Source of the DNA: Homarus americanus
Lineage: Eukaryota; Arthropoda; Malacostraca; Decapoda; Nephropidae
Length of the DNA: 64,000 nucleotides
Assembly (NCBI RefSeq): GCF_018991925.1
Contig: NW_024726235.1
Span: 8,102,726-8,166,725 of the forward strand
Direction: 5' to 3'
Positions 8,626 through 20,797 of this stretch are shown in pieces. The notes below the pieces were generated by a model. It ran no database searches. It was not told where the DNA came from and worked only from the letters and a program-made list of their open reading frames with translations. Every line of letters begins with the position of its first letter. The first letter of the stretch is position 1. Position numbers and translations under genes: made by a program.

Positions 8626-11206
8626 TAGGGGGCAGGGAAAAAACACTTTTATTTGAGTTGCAGGCTGCACTTTTCAGGCATCGTTTGTATGGCTGTAACA
8701 AACACCTGTGCAAAATTTCATGCCATTTCATGCATACTTACCCTGCCGCATCGCGAACGACTTTTTGTCAACTTTTAGTGTATACCAAAAATTAGGTGTC
8801 ATTTAATGTTTTCCAGGATAATGATAAATTTTACATGGGTGACATCGATTTAATTCACATGTTATTTTACAGGTACACCGTATAGAAAATCATTACAAGT
8901 TCAAAGTACGCAAAGTTCCCCAACCGCCCAGCCTTCCCGTTAAAATCACCCCCATCCCACCCCTTTCCCAGTCATCACTTTTATGCCTCTCTCGACCGCC
9001 TGAGTGCTGTTTGGCCACTTGGGCACCACTAATGGTGTTTCAAGAATGTCATTAACCTGTAGATTTGACAGAGAAGCAATGTAAGGAGGCTCAGTCTTGA
9101 GTTCATTCCTCCAGTTAATCATGGAATGATAGTTTTTTGCTTGCCACTTTAGTTTCGGAGTCACCACCTTTCTCATGTTGACTACAGGAGGCACATCCTC
9201 ATTCCTATCTCCATCTTTACCCTCCTCATCAGTATAGTTTAACAAATTCTCGTCAACAGCAGCATCAGAATCTTCCTCCTCCTCTTCAGATCTGCCAGTG
9301 CATTCTTCCTTTTGCTGATTCTCCTCTCTAATTTTTCTTATCATTGAGACAGCTTTTTCTCTAACAGTCATGTCCTCATCTGCACACATACCAAGAAGAA
9401 GTTCATCTGTGTGGGCGAAGTATGCATTTCTCTGGACAGCCTTCTTCACTATCGTTTCCTCCTCACTATTCAGGTGTTTCATATATAGCAGGGACTGGAA
9501 TACGTTCCTTGAGCCGTGTGTTACGTAAGGGTGTATCTTGATGTAAAACCACATTGGAGCACTGAACTTTATTATTGTAATGACAATTCTTTTCAACTCA
9601 TGGCTGGGTCTCGATGTTGCTACATACAGCCTGAGGATTCTACTCCATAAGGTGTTCCACCTTGACACACAGGGAGGACCTGGCTCAATAGCAGCCAAGT
9701 CATCTTCAACAACACCTGTGATAACTCCTTTACAAATCCTATACAGGTATTTCTGATCCCAGGACAGATCTTTCTCCACTTCATCATTAAACACAAGGAA
9801 ATCAGGGAAACTGACTGGCTGGAAGGCGACAACTGGAAGCTCAGACAAAGACTCCTTGATCTGCTTTCCAATGGGACCACGCCAATGCTCAGGACCACTT
9901 GGTTTACCATCATAGTGATAAAAACTGCGCGGAAAGGCAGCTCATTTCCGTGAAGCTGACATATGAAATAATGGAGCGGGTGACCAAGTAACATTTCAAG
10001 ATGATGAATGACTCCATTTTCTGATCCTACATTTACATTGGTTCCATCACAACCAACACACACAATGGGCTGCTGGGTTAGATTTTTCTCCACCAGAAAC
10101 TCGTGAATAGTTTTGGCAATCTGCTTTCCGTGTCCAGTCTTGGGAGTCACATGTGTGAGATATTCATTGCCAGGCTCAACCATGATGACATAATGATCTT
10201 TCACCATCATCCTCGAACTCCATTTCTCGGTCTTCTCATTCTTTATCATCACACGAGTGGCGGTCTTCTTACCATCAAAATAGAGTGACGTCAAATTATC
10301 TAAACTAGCCATCTCAATTTCTTGCCTCTTAAATCGGTATTTTTGTCTCGCATCCCGCAGCTTATGTGGTCCAATAACCTGACTCTTGTCATCCTTTGTG
10401 ATAATGCCATAGTCAGTTAAGGCGGCAGTAGCAATGGCAGCTCCAGCATAATCACTAATCAAGTATCGGTCACAAGCGGCAGCCAGTGTAGGGAGTCTTG
10501 TCCGGTTCTGTGAACTGGTGTCTGTCAGAGCCCTTGGATCAGGGACAAAATCAGCATCAGTATTGACGAGAGGAATATCTCTTGAATCATCTGAATTATC
10601 CTCAACATAAGGAATATCTCCAGCTACCAGATATCTATGTTTTTGCTCAAGCTGTCTCCTAACTCTGTCCGCATCATGCTTCTCTCTTGCCGTCACTCTG
10701 TCCCACATCTTCGTCACTTTCATGTCAACCCCTGCAATCTTCATCTTCCTATCACCTCGCTGGTCAAGGAGAAACTGCACCTCACGTTTGGGAACTTTTA
10801 TAACACAATTACATGCCAGGTGATATCCGTCACACTCCTTAACTATGCACCTCACATCCTGACAGGAGGCAAGGGGACAATAACAGCTACAGTACAGTAA
10901 CACAACATTGAGAAATGAAATGAGAAAAGGCTGATAATCAATATAGACATAGCACCATACTCATCTGCAACAAGACAACTTAAATGAAATAAGAGATATG
11001 AAAAAAAGTTGATAAACACTGAACAGAACATTGCACCGCCACAGCGGCTGTTTGGCTAGTACTGTAGGTAAATTTAAAAATTTCAGTAGAAAATGCGGCA
11101 GACTAAACCTCGACATATCAGCTTCAAATTTGGCATGGAGTCTTAGATATGTATATGGAACAATGCCTGAAGAGTGCAGCTTTGAGCAAAATTTCACTGC
11201 CCCCTA
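8626..11206 (-). mobile_element. 2.6-kb DNA transposon with TIRs, inserted in a TA repeat
   Basis: The left end TAGGGGGCAGGGAAA at 8626 is mirrored by the right end at 11206, read inward as TAGGGGGCAGTGAAA. Similarity goes on inside the ends: GCTGCACTTTTCAGGCAT on the left and GCTGCACTCTTCAGGCAT on the right, then shared AAATTTCATGCC-like and CTGCCGCAT blocks, so the sub-termini are related for about 130 bp. Both flanks are TA repeats, so the target duplication cannot be told apart from the microsatellite; TA would fit. The single long coding region (8946-10903, minus) fills most of the element. A further loose terminus lies at 11221-11235. I do not recognise the superfamily. Confidence 0.8.
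8946..10903 (-). pseudogene. Transposase-like protein of the 2.6-kb element, one frameshift
   Basis: Two overlapping minus-strand frames make one protein of about 640 residues. The upstream part (10903 to about 9922) has an N-terminal Cys/His-containing stretch (DVRCIVKECDGYHLAC), an Asp/Glu-rich linker, then SLYFDGKK and, later, VGCDGTNVNVG followed by GHPLHYFICQLHGNELPFR. The downstream part (about 9922 to 8946) continues YHYDGKPSGPEHWRGPIGKQ, then SRWNTLWSRILRLY and an acidic Lys/Glu tail. The two DG motifs on predicted strands resemble the first two acidic residues of an RNase H-like transposase core; that is inference. A run of five A (plus strand, about 9920-9924) is where one base is missing or the frame slips by -1. 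A good acceptor (CCTCCTGTCAG) near 10861 hints that the first residues may be intronic. I know similar proteins only as uncharacterised arthropod repeats. Confidence 0.65.
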
Positions 11207-11220
11207 ATATATATATATAT

Positions 11221-11350
<130 letters not shown>

Positions 11351-11432
11351 AGCGACCATATTTAATATTTTGTGTGTGTTTGTTTGACTCTGTGTATTTG
11401 CCTGACAGTAAGTGTGTATGCCTGACTGTGTG

Positions 11433-11436
<4 letters not shown>

Positions 11437-11509
<73 letters not shown>

Positions 11510-11843
11510 TAATAATTAACGGTTTATTGAAAGAGCTTGGCAGCCAGAAGGCTGAAAATATACAGTTACATAATTGGGGAATGGGTTTCGATTTACAAAT
11601 AATATACAAATAACATAAATGATACAGATAAGATATATAATAACTAGATGGGGAAAAGCTCAAACTACAGTTCATTTCAACATAATGACAGTGCAAGAAG
11701 TAGTATTTACTGGGAGTGAATACACTGGTTTATTACAAGTTATTGATAATTTTTACAATGGTTGGGACTGGGCTGTTCTTATAGCGATCAGTTCGTGCAC
11801 GTTTGGGCTGGATGCGGTTGTGGTGTTGAACAGCAATTCTCGG
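11437..11843 (-). mobile_element. CR1/L2-like LINE, 3' fragment (copy 3)
   Basis: The minus strand reproduces the last about 330 bp of the LINE seen at 20798-21833: the end of the RT ORF (CCCGAGAATTGCTGTTCAAC), the 3' UTR, the hairpin CAGCCTTCTGGCTG (11541-11554), the CAATAAACCGTTAATTATT end and a long (TTA)n tail (plus-strand ATA at 11437-11516). It is severely 5' truncated, typical of target-primed reverse transcription. Confidence 0.85.
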
Positions 11844-12215
11844 GTATTTGTCTGACTGAGTGTGTATGCCTAGCTGTGAGTGTGTATGCCTAACTGTGAG
11901 TGTGTATGCCTGACTGAATGTGTATGCCTGACTGAGTGTGTATGCCTGACTGTGAGTGTGTATACTTGAGTGTGTATGCCTGACTGAGTGTGTATACCTG
12001 ACTGTGAGTGTGTATACCTGACTTAATGTGTATACCTGACTGTGTATACTTGACTGTAAGTGTGTATGTCTGACTGTGAGTGTGTATACCTGACTGTGAG
12101 TGTGTATACCTGACTTAATGTGTATACCTGACTGTAAGTGTGCATGCCTGACTGTGTGTATGTCTGACTGTGAGTGTGTATACCTGACTGTGAGTGTGTA
12201 TATCTGACTGAGTAT
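11844..12215. repeat. About 20-bp minisatellite
   Basis: Variable units of TGTGTATGCCTGACTGTGAG. It begins exactly at the 5' truncation point of the LINE fragment. Confidence 0.9.
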
Positions 12216-12955
12216 TTTCAGCTGACAGTATGATGTTGTTACCCTGGCAAAAAAGACGCCTGCTTCAGCATGTTTGAAGGGAAGTTCTTAAGTCAGCTGC
12301 TGACACCCTGACAACTCCTAAGACAAGGACATCTGACTGTGTGTGTGTGTGTGATAACTGCACTTAACCTACTTGGGTGGGTTAATCTTACACAGCAGTT
12401 TACACGTGTACAAGTGGGATGACCTTAACCACCACCACACCCTGTAAACATCTCCACCATTCCTAGCCTTAACACCTTACCTATAACCCCCTGCTACTGT
12501 CTACATGAGAAAACAGTTAAACTACCTCACATAAAATAGTCTAAATGGCTTCAAATAAATATAAATTGTTATTAAAATCATTACTTCCGGTGCTGTTTTA
12601 TGGAGTTAAAATTATTATATCTATAAGAGGAATTATACCTGTACCTGTACTGTTGTTAATGAATAAATTACATGGGTTAAATTAGTGCACCTGTACCCGT
12701 AGATTTTTGTAGTGTTGTTAATGAAGAAATAATCGACTGGACTGATCCATTATTTTATTTAGCTCAACATAAAAACCTCAGATTTTAACCTACGCCTCAG
12801 ATTTTAGTCTATATTTATACGGATATATAAACACTAGTACTGTACAGATTTAGGTATACAAAAGCTTACAGGTAGAGTTACATTAATTCCCCTGAGGTGT
12901 ACATGGTGGTGTCCTGTGTGTGGCATAAAATAAACTCGTCTGGCTTTACCTGAAT
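12216..12955. other. AT-rich unique stretch
   Basis: No supported gene. A short GT run lies near 12340. A segment at 12361-12386 resembles, in reverse, the GATTAACCCACC core of the dispersed repeat at 1449 and 6323. Confidence 0.4.
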
Positions 12956-12956
12956 A

Positions 12957-12994
12957 AAATATTAAAAGAGACGTCCCCATAGTGAAGGGGTTAA
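12957..12994. repeat. Partial copy of a small MITE
   Basis: ATATTAAAAGAGACGTCCCC followed by TAGTGAAGGGGTTAA matches the right half of the palindromic element at 43688-43799, including the AATATTAAAA lead-in. Confidence 0.6.
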
Positions 12995-14399
<1,405 letters not shown>

Positions 14400-14590
14400 T
14401 AGGATACCCCCAGAACGATAGGAATACTCCCAGGACCTCCAGGATACCCCCAAGACCTCCAGGATATCCTCAGGACCTTCATGATATCCTCAGGACCTTC
14501 AGGATATCCTCAGGACCTTCAGGATATCCTCAGGACCTCCAGGATACCCCAAGGATCTCCAGGATACCCCCCTCCCAGAACCTCCAAGAT
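14400..14590. repeat. 20-bp minisatellite
   Basis: About nine copies of AGGATATCCTCAGGACCTTC and variants. Each unit contains the palindrome GGATATCC or GGATACCC. Confidence 0.9.
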
Positions 14591-15330
14591 ATCCCTAACA
14601 AGTGGTACACAATGGGTCAAGGAGCCAGCGGTCTCTTGACATCCTCCACACTACTTTGCTGGTAAAGCAAAGGCGGTCGAGTTCAGTGTCGGCTATACGC
14701 TGCCTCCTTGTGTACTGGGGACTTATACTGTGCTGCATGACGCCTATGGGACCCAGTTTCTATTTCATGGTGATATAATGTACATTTATTACAGGTCTCA
14801 ATATATTTATGTAGACTTGGAGTTTTATTCATAAATTTAGTGCACACTTTAGCCAAGTTAATGGAAATCGGTAAACATAAGAAATATATTGACTGACGAC
14901 ACAGGAGGAGGCAGACAAGAACACAGTACTTCAACACGAGACGCCAGTACAGTAATCGAGTTAGTTTAATACTCACATGACTTTCCTGTTAAAACCTATA
15001 CGTTAACCTTACTCATCTGACAGCCTGTAACAACGAACCAACCGCCTGTCTTACCTGTGAAAGAGAGAAAACCAAAATTAGTATGACATAATGGAATCCG
15101 TGTGTAATAAATTTATACACGATGTTGAGAGTTGGTGACACGGTGTGGTAAGAAGCATAACATCAACAACAAGACAACACGCGTCGCTCATACCAGAGAG
15201 ATCAAGCCTCCCGGCCCTTGCCATATAAACATCTAGTGTAACTCGCCCTTGGACACCATCCAACCAACTACACATTCCCTTCCTGACGGGGTACACGTGA
15301 CGATAGAGCTCCTCCACCTCCATCAACAAC

Positions 15331-15340
<10 letters not shown>
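14591..15340. other. Unique stretch, no feature recognised
   Basis: No intact open frame with splice signals or recognised domain. The minus-strand frame at 14683-14976 has no recognisable motif. Confidence 0.4.

Positions 15341-15381
<41 letters not shown>
15341..15381. repeat. (CA)n microsatellite
   Basis: About 20 CA units. Confidence 0.97.
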
Positions 15382-15387
<6 letters not shown>

Positions 15388-15467
15388 ACATAATTCAGTC
15401 CCTTCCCAAATAACCATAAAAATTATAAATTGTCTTCGTAAATATTCAACCTTAATATACCAATCCC

Positions 15468-15469
<2 letters not shown>

Positions 15470-15524
<55 letters not shown>
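15470..15524. repeat. (TAA)n microsatellite
   Basis: About 18 AAT units. Confidence 0.95.
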
Positions 15525-15984
15525 GACCTACAAATCATCTCTCGGTAAGTTCCCTTTAATCTCAACTTCAGAACTGTGTCGTCAGGAGTTTTAGGAGACA
15601 CTCATGGCCGCCCAGCGTGAAGGTACTAAAATATATACGGTCTTACCACCCAATACGACTCTTACATCTGCTATATATATAAAAAAAAAAATCCTCATAA
15701 ACCTGAGTCAGCTGAGGGAATTAGGAGGAGACATTCAGCTCACACTCTTTCACAACTCACCTTAAATACTTAACCTAAACTGATCCATTCAAACGCCAGA
15801 CCAAGGAACCAACGGTGGACCTTGAAAATTGGTGGCGAAGACATTCATGCGATACAATTTCTCCATTATGGGGATGAACACAAGTATAGTCTGGCCAATA
15901 AAGCTAAGTACAGGCGTTAGGTGGTACGGCAAGGTTGGGGGAGAGGAAGAGGGGCAGGAGGGAGGGAGATGACCGTGGTGTACT
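15525..15984. other. Unique stretch, no feature recognised
   Basis: Nothing with coding or structural support seen. Confidence 0.4.
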
Positions 15985-16100
15985 CATGATGATGATGTTT
16001 TGATTTTGATTTTGCCGCTTGCAGCGGCTACTTTATTGTGCACCCCACACTCATCCTGTGAGCGGTAGTGCAAAAGGATTACAGAGTAGGGTTTACAAAG
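15985..16100 (-). mobile_element. LINE-type 3' end with AATAAA and hairpin
   Basis: Read on the minus strand: CTCACAGGATGAGTGTGGGG, TGCACAATAAAGTAGC, then the hairpin GCCGCTGCAAGCGGC and an AAAATC-type tail ending in ATC repeats. A related copy lies on the plus strand at 20320-20395. The conserved block plus hairpin and A-rich tail fit the 3' end of a non-LTR element distinct from the CR1/L2-like one. Confidence 0.6.
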
Positions 16101-16122
16101 GGTCATAATAATTAACCCCGTG

Positions 16123-16605
16123 GTACGGGCATGTGTTGGGTGGTGGTGGTACGGGCATGTGTTGGGTGGTGGTGGTACGGGCATGTGGTGGTGGTGGTGG
16201 TATGGGCATGTGGTACGGGCATGTGGTGGTGGTGGTGGCATGGGCATGTGGTGGTGGTATGGGCATGTGTGGTGGTGGTGGTGGGGCATGTGGTGGTGGT
16301 GGTGGTGTGTACGGTTGCATGGTGGTGGTATGGGTATGTGGTGGTGGTGGTGGTGGTGGTGGCAGGGCAGTGGTAGGTGGTACGGGCATGTGGTGGTGGT
16401 GGTGGTACGGGCATGTGGTGCGGTGGTGGTGTGGCATGGTGGTGGTGGTACGGGCATGTGGTGGTGGTGGTGGCGGCATGTGGGTGGTGGTACGGGCATG
16501 TGGTGGTGGTACGGGCATGTGGTGGTGGTACGGGCATGTGGTGGTGGTACGGGCATGTGGTGGTACGGGCATGTGGTGGTACGGGCATGTGGTGGTGTGT
16601 GGGCT
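16123..16605. repeat. GGT-rich minisatellite
   Basis: Units of TGGTACGGGCATGTGGTGG with variable GGT expansion. The many overlapping open frames on both strands are repeat artefacts. Confidence 0.93.
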
Positions 16606-16667
16606 TCATGTCCTTGTTTGGCCGCCACCCCAAACTCTTCCGCTCACCTATATACCTTAGGCATCCG

Positions 16668-16765
16668 CCTACAGTCATCCACCTACCTAGTCATCCACCT
16701 ACTCAATCATCCACCTACATAGTCATCCACCTACCCAGTCATCCACCTACCCAATCACCCACTGA
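16668..16765. repeat. 15-bp minisatellite
   Basis: About six copies of AGTCATCCACCTACC. Confidence 0.85.
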
Positions 16766-17403
16766 GCCACACACCATCCACAACACCTCAAACATGGCCC
16801 GCACATTACATCACTAGACTGTATAAGACAAACCAATCCAGTTATTACAAGTTACTAATACATATAGCAAGTGGGGACCATATTTAAAGTGACCTTCACA
16901 CACAGTACTGACAAGGCTACAGAAGAGGCTAATGCTGCTGCTGCTTGGGCCGAGATATACCAACACACTACGCTCACATATTTCAGATTTGTCCCACCTG
17001 CAGGCGTCCGGGACCTCGATCTTCGTGCAGGTAAAAACACAACAATGCTCTCGAGGTTGTCCATATGGAATTTACAGCTATAAACAGTATTACAGCTCTT
17101 TCCCTTCTCCACTTCTGTCGTCGTGGGTCCATTGACAAATAGTTGAGTTTAGTTCAGCTTAGGTAAATGTGCTAAGATAGTGAGGAATAGCTCAGTAGTA
17201 GCACAGCTCTCTCCTACCCCCTCCCCTCTGCCACCCCTCACCAATACAAACCTCCTGGGACAGTTTAAGTCTTGACGTCCTTTTACGTGACAATGGCATA
17301 CTTGTCTAGATACATACACAAAGGCGATGACCTCCATCACACACACACACACACACGAAGACCGAGCAATTGTTACAGTCACTCGAATATACAGTATACA
17401 GGG
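16766..17403. other. Mostly unique stretch with an exon-like segment
   Basis: About 16870-17032 (plus) holds 54 open codons (TEEANAAAAWAEIYQH, then YFRFVPPAGVRDLDLRA) ending at a CAG|GTAAAA donor, with TACTAAT upstream of a weak acceptor. No domain recognised, so it is only a candidate exon. A (CA)n run lies at 17339-17356. Confidence 0.25.

Positions 17404-17481
<78 letters not shown>
17404..17481. repeat. (TA)n microsatellite
   Basis: About 38 TA units. Confidence 0.97.
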
Positions 17482-17486
<5 letters not shown>

Positions 17487-18085
17487 CATGCTTTCCAATT
17501 ATTGCTTCACTCACCCACGGCAGCAGTAATTTATGTATCATTAATTATCTTATAAGTTTACGACGTGTTGGCCCATAACTCTCGTCTAATTTAGGCTGGT
17601 TGGCGCCGCACTCAACTCACCCCGACGCCACCGCCATGCCAGTCACCTCTTCCTGTCTAACCTTACTGGCGGCCACCAATTTTTTTTTAATATACGTCCA
17701 ACTCGTTTCCTTAAAGTTGCGTAAAATTTAAAAATTACCTCCCAAAATGGTAATACTGATGCCTGTGTACTTGACTGTCTCAACTCTTAACCTACGACAC
17801 AAAGATGGGAACTATAAAATGTGTCGGAAAAACGCGAGAAAAACTTTTACCCTAACCAGACGACTTTATTTATCACCCTGGGCCTACGATAACCTATCAC
17901 GTCTACCTCCTGCTCCTCGGCGCGTTGTCATCATTTGGAGGTGCAACTAGAGCCCACAGCCACACACGACACAATGATGAATTTTCTAAGCAGTTGAAGA
18001 GAAAAATTTTTGGGGTGTGTACCGGTCCTCGTTATAGCCTATAAATCTATGGCCAGCTATGACGAGATTCAATGTAGTTTATGAT
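17482..18085. other. Unique stretch, no feature recognised
   Basis: No domain, RNA gene or element terminus seen. Confidence 0.4.
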
Positions 18086-18095
18086 AAGAGTGTCT

Positions 18096-18680
18096 CTGGA
18101 GGGGGGTGGTGGGGGTAGGGGGTAGGGGGTGGGTAGGGGGTGGGGGGAGGGGGTAGGTGGCGTGGTGGGGGTAGGTGGTGGTGGTGGGGGTAGGTGGTGG
18201 TGTGGGGGGTGGTGGTGGTGGGGATAGGTGGTGGTGGGGGGGGTGGTGGGGGAGGTAGGTGGTGGTGGGGATAGGTGGTGGTGAGGATAGGGGTGGTGGT
18301 GGGGGGACAGTGGTGTGGTGGGGGTAGGCAGGGGATAGGTGGTGGTGGGGATAGGTGGTGATGGTGATGATAGGTGGTGATGGTGAGATGATAGTGGTGG
18401 GTATGGTAGGTGGTGATGGGGATAGGTGGTGGTGGGGGGTAGGTGGTGGTGGGGAGGTGGTGCAGGGGAGTGGTGGTGGGGATAGGTGGTGGCGGGGAGG
18501 TGGTGCTGGTGATGTAGGTGGTGGTGATGGTGTGTGTGTGGTGGTGTATAGTGTGGTGGTGATGATAGGTGGTGGTGTGGTAGGTGGTGATGGTGGATGA
18601 TAGGTGGTAGTGGATATATGGTGGTGATGAGGGTGGATGGTGAGTATAAAGATGGATAGGTGGTGGTGGAGGGGAACTAC
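18096..18680. repeat. G-rich minisatellite (GGTGG type)
   Basis: Units such as GGGGATAGGTGGTGGTG. The left end (18096-18190) is almost only G and T with many GGGG runs, giving G-quadruplex potential on the plus strand. Confidence 0.93.
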
Positions 18681-18777
18681 ACCAAAACTCTTACCTAACA
18701 GATAGTGTCGTAATCCTTGTCCTTCACCAAGACCAACCTCTGTTATTTGTGTATCTTTTGCTGGCTCCGTCTGCTCC

Positions 18778-19815
18778 CTCAGCACCACCCTCCCGCCACC
18801 CTCCCCCAACCACCACCACTACCCCTCCCAACCACCACCACCTCCCAACCACCACCACTACCTCCCCAACCACCACCACTACCCTCCCCAACCACACCAC
18901 CTACCTCCCCAACCACCACCACTACCCCAACCACCACACCACCACCCCCACTATCTCCCAAACCACCACTACCCTCCCCAACCACCCCACTGGTCTCCCC
19001 CAACCACCACCACTACCCCCAACCACCACCACTACCCTCTGAACCACTGCTCCCTCCCCAACCACACCAAACCCCAACCACCACCACTTACCCTCCCCAA
19101 CCACCACTACTACCTCCTACCACCACCTCCCAACCACTCAACTTACTCCCACCCTAACCCCACCCCACTACTACCTCCCACCACCACCCTTCCACCACCA
19201 CCTCCAACCATCACCACTACCCCCAACCACCACTACTACCTCCACCACCACTACTACACCATCACCACTGCTACCCACCACTACTACCCCACCACACACC
19301 ACCACCACACTACCCTCCCAACCACCACCATCACTACCTCCCCCACCACCACACCCTCCACCACCAATACTACTCTCCCCACCACCACTGCAACCACCAC
19401 CACCACACTACACCCTCCCCACCAACCACCACCACACACTACTCCCCACCACCACCGCCACCCTCCCCCACCACCACCACCTACAATCTCTTCCACTCCA
19501 CCACTACCCTCCCCCAACCACCACCCACCCTCCCCACCACCAATACTACTCTCCCCAACCACCACTACACCACCCCACAACCACCACTACTACCCTCCCT
19601 CAATCACTTCCACCTCCAACTACCACTACCTCCCTAACCACCACCACCCCCTCCCTGTAACCACTACCACCCTCCCCCACCACCACTCTCTCCACCACCA
19701 ATACTACTCTCCCCAACCACCACCACCACTACCCTCCCACAACCACCACTACTACCCTCACTCAATCACTTCCACTTCCCTCTCCAACTACCACCACTAC
19801 CCTCCCCACCTCCAC
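18778..19815. repeat. C-rich minisatellite (CCACC type), opposite strand sense
   Basis: Units such as CCCCAACCACCACCACTACC over about 1 kb. Composition is complementary to the G-rich array about 100 bp to the left, so the two face each other as a loose inverted pair. Confidence 0.93.
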
Positions 19816-20125
19816 CAGTGACCTCATTACAGTGATAAATGCAGCCAGGCCAACAAGGTTCTCAAAAGTAGAAGAGAGGCTGGACGAGGCTAGAGCGAGG
19901 TGTGGTTCTCGTGTACAACTAGAAAGCCAAAATGACTAAAGAAAAAAGGAAAAGTAGACAGTGTTTATTTTGATGATAGAGAACGTTTTTTTTTACTTAG
20001 TTATTCACGTGACCTGTAATAATATGGTGTATTTTAATTGACTTCAGAACTCGTGCACCTCAGGCCAGGTCAGGACAGGTTTGGTTTGACCGTCGACATA
20101 CTTTACTGCACACTTATTCAAATAC
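19816..20125. other. Unique stretch with a possible terminal exon
   Basis: A C-rich tract ending CCACCAG is followed by 39 open codons (plus, 19819-19939; NAARPTRFSKVEERLDEARA near the middle) and a TAA stop. The length is not beyond chance and no domain is known. Confidence 0.25.
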
Positions 20126-20137
20126 TAGTACAGGTAT

Positions 20138-20232
20138 TGTTATTATTGTTATTATTATTATCATCATCATCATCATTATTATTATTATCATCATTATTAT
20201 TATTACAGTATTATTATATAATTATTATTATA
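20138..20232. repeat. (ATT)n / (ATC)n microsatellite
   Basis: Interrupted ATT and ATC trinucleotides. Confidence 0.9.
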
Positions 20233-20281
20233 GAGGTGGATGGGTTGATGACATCACTCTCCACACCTACCTATGGTCACG

Positions 20282-20312
20282 GCCCTGCCCTGCCCTGCCC
20301 TGCCCTGCCCTC
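20282..20312. repeat. (CCCTG)n pentanucleotide
   Basis: Six CCCTG units. Confidence 0.9.
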
Positions 20313-20319
20313 CTCCAAC

Positions 20320-20395
20320 AACACGGCTTTGATGCCTCTCTTATAACCTCACAGGATAAGTATGGGATGCACAATAAACTAGCTGATGTAAGAGG
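20320..20395 (+). mobile_element. LINE-type 3' fragment related to 15985-16100
   Basis: CCTCACAGGATAAGTATGGG and TGCACAATAAACTAGC match the minus-strand copy near 16.0 kb. The hairpin is decayed. Confidence 0.5.
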
Positions 20396-20454
20396 CAAGA
20401 TTTTAAGAAAAAAATTATGTAAACCTCTATAACTACCTTTTGTTTTACCCTCCA

Positions 20455-20764
20455 CCACCTCTTACCCCTTGTCACCCTCTTGCCCCTTATCACCCTCTTG
20501 CCCTCAACCACCTCTTGCCCCTTGTCACCCTCTTACCCCTCCGCCACACCCTTTGGTCTCCCCTCGTGCGGTCATCTCCCCTTTTATCTTGAACCTCCCA
20601 TCTCCTACCCTCATCTCCTGCCAACCAATCAACCTTACTCCTTCCTTCCTTCCTTCCTTCCTTCCTTCCTGTCTATCGGCTTCTGCTTCATTCCCCTCCT
20701 TATCTCTTCCACCTCCATCTTCTTCTCAATCTTCCCTCTCCTTACCTCCTGTATTCTCTCGTAC

Positions 20765-20797
<33 letters not shown>
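20455..20797. repeat. Pyrimidine-rich low-complexity stretch
   Basis: CCTCTTGCCCCTTATCAC-type units (20460-20545), a (CCTT)n run at 20640-20669 and (CA)n at 20774-20797. The LINE begins where the CA run ends. Confidence 0.85.

Noticed and set aside
16984..17010. Cloning-vector contamination (CCTGCAGGCGTCC resembles a polylinker)
   Set aside because: Match to a polylinker is limited to a few bases and the flanks are ordinary genomic sequence.
18069..18809. 246-codon minus-strand frame, His/Pro/Thr rich
   Set aside because: Mostly GGTGG repeat complement. Only a roughly 90-bp segment with a donor-like site is non-repetitive, and it has no usable acceptor (the upstream sequence is purine-rich).
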